Assembly: GCF_963675165.1 (NCBI RefSeq)
Contig: NC_087393.1
Coordinates: 2,795,502 to 2,859,501 of the forward strand
DNA from: Halichondria panicea
Lineage: Eukaryota > Porifera > Demospongiae > Suberitida > Halichondriidae
Reading direction: 5' to 3'
DNA: 64,000 nucleotides
The position numbers and the translations under genes were made by a program. A model generated the notes under the pieces. That model was not told the DNA's origin. It saw only the letters and a program-made list of their open reading frames with translations, and made no database searches. Below are positions 22,550-33,507 of this stretch, piece by piece. The number at the start of each line of letters is the position of its first letter. The first letter of the stretch is position 1.

Positions 22550-25500
22550 ATGAGCAGTTCACAAATCCCTCCATGGGTTAGAAAGGCAATAGACCAACGT
22601 CTTGGTTCTCTAACAAAGAGAAAGGTACGTCGACACCTGGTAGATGTCAGTGTATATAGCTAAATTTGTTTAACATTATAATTATACTATAGCTATTATT
22701 GCAATAGTTGACAACATTAATTTTTAAATCTGCAGGTTCCTGCTGAAGCTAGTTTTGAAGGATTGAGTGGCAAAAAGAATTTATCTCATAAAGAATGGGA
22801 TGATGAGCTCAGTAGTTTCATAAGCACCCTCCTTGTTGAGCAAGAGGCTAACAAGCACCGTCCTCACAAGCAGGCTGTTACCTTTGCTCTTTCACTTTTG
22901 TCCATGTTGAAAGATCGTAAGACCAACGGCGGTAATGAATTATTGATTCATAAGCTTGTGCTTGCTCTTCTTACTCTTTCATTAACACACCCTGAAGCTA
23001 CAAATGCCCAAGGTTTCAAAGGTGTGATTCAAGAAGAAGTGCTAGATCAGTATTCGCATGATGAGTTCCTTCAGGCTTCTGGGAATAAGCTTCTTGATAT
23101 TGCTGAAGATTTGGTTCAGTTGGATCTTTCCTCCCAACCTTTCCAATTTCCTCCATTCCAAAAAGCTCTACCCTACTTTCCAAGCTATGGTTATCAGGCA
23201 ACCCTGGTATTTGCTGATGATAAGCTGGATCAAGATATCCAAAGATCTATTATTTCACTCGTGACTGAGCTCAAATGTAAGAAATTTATGCTAAATATAG
23301 ATGCTCCCTTGTATTTTTTTGCTTACAGTGCTCTGTGAAAAAATCGATCAAAGCCAAAATAGTGCATCTAAAGGAAAGCAAGCTCATTCAGGCTTCAACA
23401 TCGGATTTGATCTTGATTATTGGATTCACTGGTGTCAGCTTCTCAACAAGAAGCCTTCCACTCCTGTGGTGAATGCAGCTAAGATGATGGATTCACCTAC
23501 TGACAACTTTATGAAGAATCAGCCCAAGCTACGCTACACAAATGGTCACGTTTGGTTGTTTCTCAAAGCAGACAGTAAAGAGGACAGTGAGCAAATGTTG
23601 GCAGTGAGTTTGTATAATTTTGCATGTAAGAATTAGGATCTACATAATTATGTAAATACATCCATGACGACATGGAAAGATAACATAGTTAGTTTATAAT
23701 TGTAGTCGAGTCATGGTTTGCACCTCAAACATTCCTGATCATTGCAGATGGTCCGTGCCCATGTTAAGGGTTTTAGGAAGTCTGGCGTATCAGTTCGCCT
23801 GAAGGTAACAGCCGCCTACAAGAAAAACGAAGGGAGAATATTTGGTGGCCAGTTTCAAGATGGAGTGACCAATGCTGTTGATGCCGTGTCGATTGTGAGG
23901 TATGTACTTACCTAACCTTAACATATACAGTAAGTATAGTTATCAAATCCCTCACATGAACCAGTGTTGTATATTTCCAGAGAGGTGGTCTTGCCACCAA
24001 TTCCTTCTACTATGGATACCCCTAACCCTGAAGGAGGCTGCTTTGCTTTTGTTCAGTTCTTCAAGTTTGACAAATCGGCTTTACATGACTATTCCATCCC
24101 TATCTCTGAGAATATGATAGGTCGAGACAGCATGTACAGTGAAACTCTAGCACGACTGGATGATAGATGCCATATCAAGAGGGCCAGGTTGATCAACTCT
24201 AGAGATGGGACCAACACAGAGCTTCTTCGACAAAGTCTACCATTTGTTCCGAGTTCGGATAAAAGCGTTGATCGTGGTCCCATGTCAGAAGGGCTCTTCT
24301 TTGTTGCCTTTGGAAAATCTGCTGAGAGATTCAGTGATATCGTGCAAAATTTATTTGGTCACTCAAAAGCACTGTTCACTGAAGACTTGATGCTGACTCA
24401 TGTGCATGGAATGTAAGTAAATTGTAAATAATTATGAAGAAGTAATTAATTTTGTTCCTAGGTTTGGAAGACTGTTCTACTGCCCCAATACAGTAGAGTT
24501 GGATTCTCTCCCAAAATTCTCCGATGCTGACATTTACCCTGCCATTCCATTCTGGATGAAGTATGTGAGCAAAAACCCTGCTTTCTTCTACAACCACATT
24601 CAGTATCTACATGGGATGGCCACCAACTATGTTCATGGTGATCCTCCATCCAAGAGAATTCTCTATCTTATGAGCGCGCTGTTTGCTCGCTGGCACTCCA
24701 CATGGTAAGCGTAATGAAAATAGCCAACCTTATTAGACGTTGTATGTTGCACCTAATCAATTTTGTGCAGCACACTTTTTGTGTGCATGGTGATCAGCAT
24801 GCAGATCTGAAATGTGTATGTATACTGGTTGTGCACCATATCCTTCCAGCACACGTTTAATTTATGGAGATCAGCATATTTGCACCAAGTGGTGCACCTG
24901 TAATTTGTAATCAGCAGATCTAAAATGTGTACATACTTATTATGATTAACAGCCTTAATTTGGCATTTCGGGCATGGCTCCTATGTCAATGACGTTGCGT
25001 CCTCTAATATTGGTGGTTTAAAATAAAAATAATAATTTCTCCATTATACTGTATTCATACACTTCTGATCGACGGTACGTATCTATGTGCAGGCCGAGAT
25101 ATGCATACAACTGTTATTAACCCGAGGCCCTCCTGGCCGGGTTAAAGTATAGTCGATCTGTTTGTGTATTCTGAATATGCACTTAGTGGTATGTTTACAG
25201 CATCGATAGCAAATATAATATCAGATTTTCGAATAAAAGCTCCGTTGTCGAATAAAAGCAAAAACTAGAACTTACTATACACTAGTTATAGTCCATATGT
25301 GGCTTTGTTTCGAGCAGTTTTTGCAAAGTGTGCCTCGGAATTTGGAATGATTGTATGTGTCTATTATAAGGGACTATCAAATAAAATCTGCGAAATGTTT
25401 ATCTGCCAATCTCAAAATAATTATATGCATGGTCCTCCGAAATATGGCACTATGAATTATTATTCTGAGAAACACATTACAGAAAATATTGATTAGCTAC

Positions 25501-28500
25501 CTATAGATAAAACACCAATAATCTAGTAGCTAGCTAAAGTCTATTTAAATTGTGTTGAGTTAAGGCATACGCATTCAAAACCCGAACTTCTATCATCATC
25601 ATGCATGCATAGATTTATGCTTCTACCTCAAGATCATCAAATTTCTGTTCCCATTAAGCTCCTAGCTTTTCTAACACTTTTTGACCATTCCTGAGGCACT
25701 CGAGTACTTGAACTTATAGGCTGGGTGTAGCATAATTATATAGGCAGTTTCTTTAGAAAATTATATCATATGTTATTATTATTATAGGATTCACAAATTT
25801 GATGTTCCACGACTACCGCATTTGAGCGAATTTCTTCGTGAAGATGAGAAAGGAATCATGGATCGCCCTATTCAAGTTCGAAAGGGCTATAGCTACAAGA
25901 AGATGTTGGGAGAGGTGTTCACTAGTGACAAGTAACTATATGCAAATACTTACATGTATGACTGTTGAAGCAAAAATAATTTCTTACTTCAGGCGTGTTC
26001 CTAACTCTTCGGGAAAGATATATGGCTTTTCCGAAAACTTTGATACCTACCGGATTGATCCGAAGGTTTGTGTGCGATATCTTCTAATGTGTACATATAT
26101 ATAGGTATAAATTATATACTTACAGCAGTATTTGCATGCATGCGCATGTAGACATGCACCATAATATTATTATTACAAGTAGTCTTGAATTTATACACTG
26201 CTTTATGCATAATCGTCACAGGATCTGATTGTTGGGGTCACTGACAGACTCTCTTTTGGAAGTGGCAAAGAAGTGATGCCTTACCTCAAGGAGGGTGCTG
26301 AGATGGATCTATCCCTTGGTCTAGGTCTCACTGAGGCTGGGAACATGGGCCACATCGTTCCTGGTCATCACTACATCTTGGAGTTGGTATGGAAAATAGT
26401 TAACTTTTCCTCTGCTTGTCGTCTAAAGGTTATAGCTTAGTGTGGTATACAGTACATGCACATGTGTGTGTGTATAGTGGAACATTTCTGCGCTTTAGGG
26501 TCAACCAAACCTGCTTGTAAAATTTGCATTGTACGTACAGGGCGTGGAAGGAATGATTGAGAAGCTAAGAAAGTTAAGCAAGAACCCTAATCTTGCTGAT
26601 CAACAGCTGTTCTATGAGAGTGCCATTCATTCTTTCGAGGTAATACATGTGTTTGATATAGAAATAAGAGTGTATATATAGTTGCTATATAATCTTATAA
26701 TTATGTATGATTATAGGGTGTACAACAGTATATGTTGCGGTACAGCAACCTAGCGAGAGAAACAGGACAGAAATTACACACATCTACATCACAGGCCAGG
26801 TGGGATTCCACTGTTAGACTTAATTGTCAGTGTTCACAATTATCTCATTTCATCCAGTGATCGTAAGAATATGAGGGATATTGCCAACCGTATGGAACGT
26901 ATTGCCCATGGCCGTGACTCGAAGGATTTTTCTTTCCAGTGAGCACCAATATAAATAGGCAATCTTGTTGAATTTTAACTAACCAATAATGTTGCGTTTC
27001 ACAGTGATGCTGTGCAACTTGTGTTTTCCATGCATTGCTGCCTCCATCTTGTGGGCCAGGCTGTGTCTGTGGGCAGGCTAGACCAACTTGTTATAGCCTT
27101 TTACCGAAGAGATGTCAAAAACAAAATGCTCACCGAAGAAAAGGTTTCTTACTAGCTGATTTGCTAAATATACTGTTCCTGCATGCATCCCTATTATAGC
27201 CATTTTTGATTCTCCCATCTACAGGCACAAGAGATTATTGACGCTTTCTTCATCAAGTTCGATGAGCATGCTGTGCTAAATCGCTACAACATCCCTTATG
27301 GGCACACTACATATGGGTCTACATGTGTGACTGGCAGAGGAGGTCCTTTCCCAACTGGAGACTCTTTGAACCAATGGATTCAACAGGTTAACGGTTATAA
27401 TTGTTGTACACATGCAGATATCACATTACAGCTATTCCAAAATCCAGATAACAGTTGGCGGTTACCTAGAAGATGGTTCTGATGGTTGCAATGAAATAAC
27501 CTTGATGTGTCTGAAGGCTTGTCGTCGCCTCCCGCTTAATGCCCCTTGTGTATCTCTGCGACTTAACAGCTTAACACCCGAAGCTGTAAAGATGGAGGCA
27601 GCTAAAGCTTTGCTGAGTGGCGGAGCTCACCCAATACTCTTCCATGATGATAAAATGGTTGATGGTACGTTGTCCATGTAAGCTAGCTACATGCAGGAAC
27701 TCAGTTGCACGTTTCTTTATTATAACCATTCAGGGTTATATGAGGTGTTACGCCAGTCTTACCTGCGTTCTGGTCTCCAAGAGCCTGATGACCTGAAAGC
27801 AGTGGCCAGAGGTTATTCGTGTGATGGTTGCTATGAGCCCATGTTCACTGGAAGATCAGAGTTTAAATTTGCGTATATCGACCTATTAAGGGTATGTTTG
27901 CATGCCAACATGCAATAGCATGTATGTTCTGATGAAGAATTGATCTGACAAGTATGCACGAATCCCTACTCAGTTTATCATAATTACCCCGTGCATGTGC
28001 AACAAGGGTAGAGTGATTAGTGTGTGTGTGTCGGTATGTGTGTGTGTGTGGACACAAAAATGAACTGTTTGAGCAAACTAGACACTGTCAATGGACTTCT
28101 TTAACTGCTAATGAATGAGACAGTAGTGAAACATAATAGGTTACATGTATGCTTTAGTATAGCTGAAACTTGTAGGCGATCTTCGAAAACGACAAAAAAA
28201 CATGGTTTTCTGATCAAATTTTGCTTTATAGATCCACAATCATTCCCCATAATGAATAGGGTCATTACGATAAAAAGGTATTGTATCGTTTTAAGCTCGT
28301 TATTTTCGCGTCCTGTTACACGTGAAACGTTCACTGTATAAGCTGTTTATTGCAAAAGCCAGTGCAGCAAATCACAACTTTATCTCTGGCATCATTTAAA
28401 GCAATATTTAAAAACCGTATTACTATAGATCTAATGTTTTATGAACTCTGATTTTGCGAGTTTTGATCGTTTTGCGAAAACCTATATCGATACTTGTAGG

Positions 28501-30940
28501 ACATCACGATCCTTTCTAGAACGCAAATGTAATTAATTAGATGGCAAAGATGGATGATTTGGGTTTTTCACACGCAAAATATTCTAGCTACTGTGCTATA
28601 TAGCTTGATGTACGTATATACATGTATAGGTTCTTATATTATTGATGCCCAGTGCACTACTATAATTATGTACATTGGCAGAATACAGGAACAGTGCACT
28701 CGCTTGTATAGGGATTCATTCATGCATGTCAGGCCTCTTGCTTGGAGTCTGTTTTTTTCTGTAACTGTAATTTAGTCACCTCGATCTTCTTTACATGTAG
28801 GCTATCATCTATTCACTAAACTCTGGGGCAAACTATCAGGGTGCCGGACCACTCTTCCTTGCTGGTGGAGTATCTTCTTACAGAACTGCATTGCCAGAAG
28901 ACATCCACACTTGGGATGAATTTAAGGTAGTATACATAATTATACATGTAATACGCGCACATGTATATAAATATAATTACTCTATGAGAGTTATACTTGG
29001 GTGCATACAATTATAGTGGTTGTGGGACAGGCTATTGGCGTCCTCAAAATAATCCACTTCCCTGAGTATAGAATTATGATTTTGCTGCAGGCTATTTTCA
29101 GAATGCACCTCAAGCTGCTTGTTCAGAACCTGTACAACCTCATTTTGGGTGCATATGGGAACCCTTGGAAAATCTGTCCCTCACCATTATTGTCGTGTCT
29201 ACTGGAGGGATGTGTGGACAGTGGCACGGACATGACTAATGGTGGATCAAGGTATATGGCTGTACATGTATATTAACGTCTAATTGTGCCCTTTTAACAG
29301 TAGTACATTGCAAGTAATAGATATAGCATGAGACCGATTGTTGTATACAATATACAGGCACAAACCCGATTGAGGGTTAGCTGCCTGTATATTGCATGGG
29401 ATTCTCATGCTTCGTGTTTTATACCACAACAACCGTACCAAATTTTGCCTAGAGGCTACGTGATCATGTAATAAAAAAATTACACAGAAAGGACCAGCTG
29501 TATGAATTTTTTATATAATTATGGTTGCATCTACTAATAAATATCTCACCTACTAGATTCCATATCCTCACCCCAATGTACGTTGGGTTTGCCAACGCTA
29601 TAAACTCGCTCTACAACGTGAAGAAAATGGTGTACGATGAGAATGACGTTACCACATTGGAAGATCTCAGGATGGCTCTAATCAACAACTGGGGAGAATC
29701 GTAAAATTAATTGCATATGATGTATATAATAATTATGACATGTGCCTTATAGAACTGTGGAGCCATTCTATGATGAAATTGGTGTGGGTGTTCTGCACAG
29801 TACTATGTCAGCTGAGCGCTTCAAGGAGCTTCGTGAGCATGCTCTTTCTCTTCCTAAATTTGGAACAGACACTGCTGATGACGAGGTAAAAATGTATACT
29901 GTTAAAATGCGTAGCATGCATTTATGAAAGCCGTTCATTGCAGATCAATGATATTGCTCTATGGTTGGCAACTGAGATGAATGAAATTGCTTATGAAGCT
30001 CTCTATGAAGAAGGAAACATCTCAAAAATGTATGAGGATCTAAAAAAGAAACACAGTGTGCCTGGGAAACCTTTTCTTTTCCAAGTGAGCTAACCTCAAG
30101 AGTAAAAAAATTAGCTGGCAAATTTACCACCCATGAAAGGTTATGACAGGGAGTGGTACATTCGAGAGTTACTTCAGTGTTGGTGCTGGCTGTGCTGCTA
30201 CTCCAGATGGGCGTCTAAACGGACAGCCAACTGCTTCAGATTGTAGTCCGCAGCCATTTGCACAAGTAAATATACTCAATGTGGTTACACTGCACCTGCA
30301 TATAAATGTATTATCAATTAAGGGCGTATATATACGCCCTTGGTATTATTTATGGTGTTATTTATACTTTGGGCCGTAGCCGCAGGAGGTATACATACGG
30401 TCAAGCTAGTTGTTTGTGTGTGCATGTGTGTGTGCATTTGCACAGGCGCTTGATAATTTTTACACAAATATACAGGATCGCCCAGTGCCAACGGTGAACC
30501 CAATGGACATAGTGGATACATTGAAGCCATACAACAAACTAAACCTTGACAAGTAGGCTTTTAGATTTATATATAAAGTACAATTAATATTGTTGTATAT
30601 AGGTTAATTCCAAATGGATGTGAAGTGGATTTGACAATCTGTGAAGAGTTTCCGATTGAATCACTACTGGAGTTTATGGAAGCCTTTATCAAGGTACTAA
30701 TTAATGTTAACTGCATAGTACGTTAATAACACATACTCCATATAGAGGCAAACAGGGTCTAACCTTGTGACAGTGACCTGTGTGGACTCATCAAGCATTC
30801 AAAGGGCTGTGAACGAGCCGCAAAAGTTTGATCTGGTTAGGAATAGAATGGGAGGCTGGAGCAACTTCTTTGTGTCTATGTTTTCTGGGCACCAAAAGCA
30901 GCACGCACGTAGACCAGTGTTTGGGCCACATATGAATTAA
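22550..30940 (+). CDS. DyP-type peroxidase / glycyl radical enzyme fusion, 25 exons
   Basis: Exons: 22550-22624, 22736-23276, 23329-23603, 23748-23899, 23981-24412, 24462-24704, 25788-25931, 25993-26065, 26222-26386, 26541-26639, 26717-26799, 26858-26938, 27005-27143, 27225-27386, 27418-27664, 27734-27891, 28801-28926, 29091-29251, 29557-29700, 29753-29885, 29944-30084, 30140-30265, 30475-30551, 30603-30693, 30746-30940. All phases agree and the sum is 1420 codons plus stop. Residues 1-165 are a helical extension, about 165-510 a DyP heme-peroxidase fold, about 510-645 a linker, about 645-1260 the PFL-like barrel, and about 1260-1420 the glycyl radical domain. The barrel has C1003-Y-E1005, the Cys-x-Glu pair of dehydratase/lyase-type GREs. 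G1393 sits in R-M-G-G-W, 28 residues from the C-terminus. No transit or signal peptide is evident. The activating radical-SAM enzyme is not in this window. Substrate unknown. The intron-rich structure argues against bacterial contamination. Confidence 0.9.
22736..24560 (+). other. DyP-type peroxidase domain of the fusion (exons 2-6)
   Basis: DyP peroxidases oxidise substrates with H2O2 through a heme held by a proximal His. Residues in order: a first ferredoxin-like half starting near Y-G-Y-Q-A-T-L-V-F; the strand G-H-V-W-L-F-L-K-A-D; the distal loop Q-F-Q-D-G-V-T-N with the catalytic Asp335 (codon 23859-23861); the I-G-R block at 394-396; the proximal-His region D-R-C-H with His412 (24171-24173); and L-L-R-Q-S-L-P-F carrying Arg431 (24228-24230). 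The last block is closest to bacterial YfeX-type (class P) DyPs. The usual G-x-x-D-G has Gln in place of the first Gly, and N-P has become N-A. Asp, His and Arg are all kept, so heme binding and peroxidase activity are plausible but unproven. Confidence 0.85.
24705..25787. other. Long intron of the fusion gene
   Basis: This 1.08-kb intron contains, near 25120-25270, a fragment of the CCCGAGGC dispersed-repeat family (CCCGAGGCCC...GTATAGTC...TCGAATAAAAGC). A stretch at about 24765-24925 shares GATCAGCATGCAGATCT-like words with the sequence around the 64-bp repeat. No exon was found. Confidence 0.5.
27892..28800. other. Intron of the fusion gene after the active-site exon
   Basis: This 0.9-kb intron holds a short GT-rich microsatellite (about 28018-28050) and otherwise AT-rich sequence. 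No conserved coding or element termini recognised. Confidence 0.5.
29328..29412. repeat. Hairpin in fusion-gene intron 18
   Basis: GCATGAGA at the left pairs with TCTCATGC at the right, and CAATATACAGGCA with TGCCTGTATATTG, giving an imperfect stem of about 35 bp around a short loop. It probably is a foldback-element remnant. Confidence 0.55.
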
Positions 30941-32592
30941 ACATTGATTGTCTATAATTATTGTGTACGATAATTTTGTGATACCATCTCATTTGTAGAT
31001 GTGTATAATGTACCGGTACTCGGTAGTAGAGACTTAATAGAGGTAGATCTGAATAACTTAATTATAATTAATGATAATGTTGTTATATGAAATCAGCACC
31101 AAGGTGTGGACAATTTAATAGTAAACTTACAAAAACTTATATTATTACTTCTAATGACAAGGGTATGGAAACTGAGGCAATGATTAATTGAACTTTACCT
31201 GGACTCACATTTAACATTCTTGGGTAAGTGTTACAACTCGTAATGCCTTACATGAGCCATAAACGCTATTGTATCGTCAGGATAGTTCACGTTGGTACCC
31301 CCTCTGTGGAGCGTGGACTTGGGTTTGGAATGTCAGGGACGGTCTGCAAATATATTTTGTGTTCTCTGTGTGTCCCAGCTGGCTTGAATTTGTGTTACAT
31401 TTCCATCTTTAAGACTTGCTAGCGATTGTTAAGTTAAACCGCAATCTGGAAAAACTTGTGCCATCATAATCTTACGAACTGTACACTATAAGGTAAATGT
31501 TGGTATCACCTAAGCTTAATTAATTATAAATTTCTCTGGAGATAATCGTTGGAAAAATGTAAAATTTACGCCATAATACAATTAAGATATGGTGATTATA
31601 AAAATCAGGTTATCTTTTGGAATATACTGAAACTTTGGAAGCATTTTATCAGACCCATAATATCCCCTGACTCATAATACAGGTATCTACCTTACGTATA
31701 CGTGCATGTATATAATTATGTCATGCATACGTACGTAAATACAATTATAAAGTAGCTATATATATTGATAGAAATAATATTATACAAACTTAAATGCAGC
31801 TGCATCGATCATTTTCATTCACAAAGAATTGTTGTAGGTATAGAACTAGAAACCAACAGCAATTGTTTTAGGTATTCGTGGGGAAAAAAATCATCGGTAT
31901 CTAAAAACGATGCAAATTCATACACTCCTTGATATCGATACAATGATAACGGACAGCTATATAATTATTAATTAATATGTGATTTGATAATTTCTTTACG
32001 AGTTAATTCTGAAAGATGCACTTCAATCCAATAAAAATTGGCAAAATTGGCAAAATTGGCATTTCTTTGGTTTCGTAATTCGTAATAAATTTTATGCGCG
32101 TTTGTAGTTGGGCGGAGTCCAACTAGAAACGCACATAAAATTGTGCATTTGATGCACTTTTATCAACTCCAAAGTCCACAATGAGCCCAAGATTGCGTAA
32201 TTCTTTCAAGGCCTCAGCAAAAATGACTGTTGAGTTCTATCTTTTTCGTGTGTCAATGTATGCTGAACGAATGACAAAGTCGTATGGTATCTTTGTAGAT
32301 TTAATTAATATGATAGGAGATACTAGGAGATCACATGCAACAAATCTTCTCTTCATAGCTGCTAATTGTAATTGACTAGATCCATAGCTAGATCTAGCAG
32401 TTTTCAGGAGGCTAAGAACATAGACATATATAATTATAGTATAGTAGCAACCAGGCTATAATTATAGGAACCCTTGACCTTTAGTTAATTAGCTAGAGGT
32501 TGATGTAGCCTCGAGACCAAGCTGTTGCCAATGAAGGTACAGCTGGGCTAGTGCACTGCTAGATGATACGTACATATATATGTATAGTGTGC
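30941..32592. other. Intergenic spacer between fusion gene and SHPRH
   Basis: AT-rich 1.65-kb spacer. It contains three direct copies of TTGGCAAAA-like words at 32037-32062 and a hairpin at 32090-32140 (TTTTATGCGCGTTT paired with AAACGCACATAAAA). The hairpin is about 450 bp before the SHPRH start and could be promoter-proximal. No gene supported. Confidence 0.45.
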
Positions 32593-33472
32593 ATGATGGC
32601 TGAAAGGAAGAGAACCAATCCTCAAAGAATAGACGTTGAGAGAGACGCAAGGCGTTTTTCCTTCTACCAACACATCCCTAGACAGAAGCAGCTGACTATT
32701 GGGAGTGGAGTACTACAGATGCAGAATCAACAAATTTCTCTGCCCGAAATCATTGGCAATGAACCACTGACTAAATCTAGTAAGAATACGTCCCTTGTGG
32801 TATTATGGAGGGCATACACTCCCCTAGCCACGCTAGGCCTTGATGGATTGTATGCTAGTTTAGGAAAAGCGCCACAAAAAATTAATTAGACAGTGGCGCG
32901 GCCGGCGCACAAATATAATGTACTGGTTTGGCGCTTAGCAATAGAACGTAGAGTACTAGTAGCTGTTTCCACAAGGCTATATAATATATCGTTGATAAAT
33001 GGCATGTACATAAATAGCCTTGATTGAAGGCCGCATTATATAAATAGGTAAGCACCAGCAATAAATACTTCCAGAATTTACTCGGTGCTTAATTTGAAAT
33101 TACTTTGTCAACTTGGTGCTTCTATTAGGGTGACGCTGTAATTCGAACAGACTGTGCTCCCCGAGCATTGAGAATTATTCTGGGAAATATATTTTCTGTT
33201 GACTTTGGCAAAACAAATAGGTACAAACAAGAAGATTTGTAACAGCTTGAATAACGTAAAAGACTACCTACAGTACAGCTGGTTTTTATGTAATACAATT
33301 TGAATTATCGAAAAGAAGATAATTATTGACGATATAACTTGATTCTACGTGTACTTCATTCCTGTATTGATTTTATACTGTAACTCAGACACTCAATCAG
33401 ACTTCTAAAATTCAGTGTAAATTACTTCACAAATGCCTCGGTGCGCGCATGCGCAAGCGAGGTATACGGTAT

Positions 33473-33507
<35 letters not shown>

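Larger units (their letters stand above)
26222..30940 (+). other. Glycyl radical enzyme module of the fusion (exons 9-25)
   Basis: Family landmarks in order: G-H-I-V-P (glycyl-radical-enzyme N-terminal region); F-Y-E-S-A-I; V-S-V-G-R-L-D-Q; V-G-G-Y-x-x-D-G-x-D-G-C-N-E; the finger loop D-G-C-Y-E-P with thiyl Cys1003 (27829-27831) and Glu1005 (27835-27837); N-G-G-S-R; A-A-T-P-D-G-R; and the C-terminal R-M-G-G-W-S-N-F-F with the radical Gly1393 codon at 30854-30856. Pyruvate formate-lyase has adjacent Cys-Cys at the active site; here it is Cys-Tyr-Glu, as in glycerol, propanediol and choline GREs. The glycine loop departs from the usual R-V-x-G-Y pattern (Met, Gly and Trp substituted), so a strict PROSITE-style pattern would miss it. 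Confidence 0.88.

Noticed and set aside
22550..30940. Bacterial contamination or a recent bacterial transfer as the source of the GRE
   Set aside because: The gene has 24 short introns with GT-AG boundaries and phase agreement, and lies between ordinary animal-type genes in the same contig.
26222..30940. Annotation as pyruvate formate-lyase
   Set aside because: The active-site finger has Cys-Tyr-Glu, not adjacent Cys-Cys, so the PFL reaction is unlikely.
32181..32375. 64-codon open frame upstream of SHPRH
   Set aside because: Starts close to a hairpin, shows no similarity to known families, and has no splice or conservation support.
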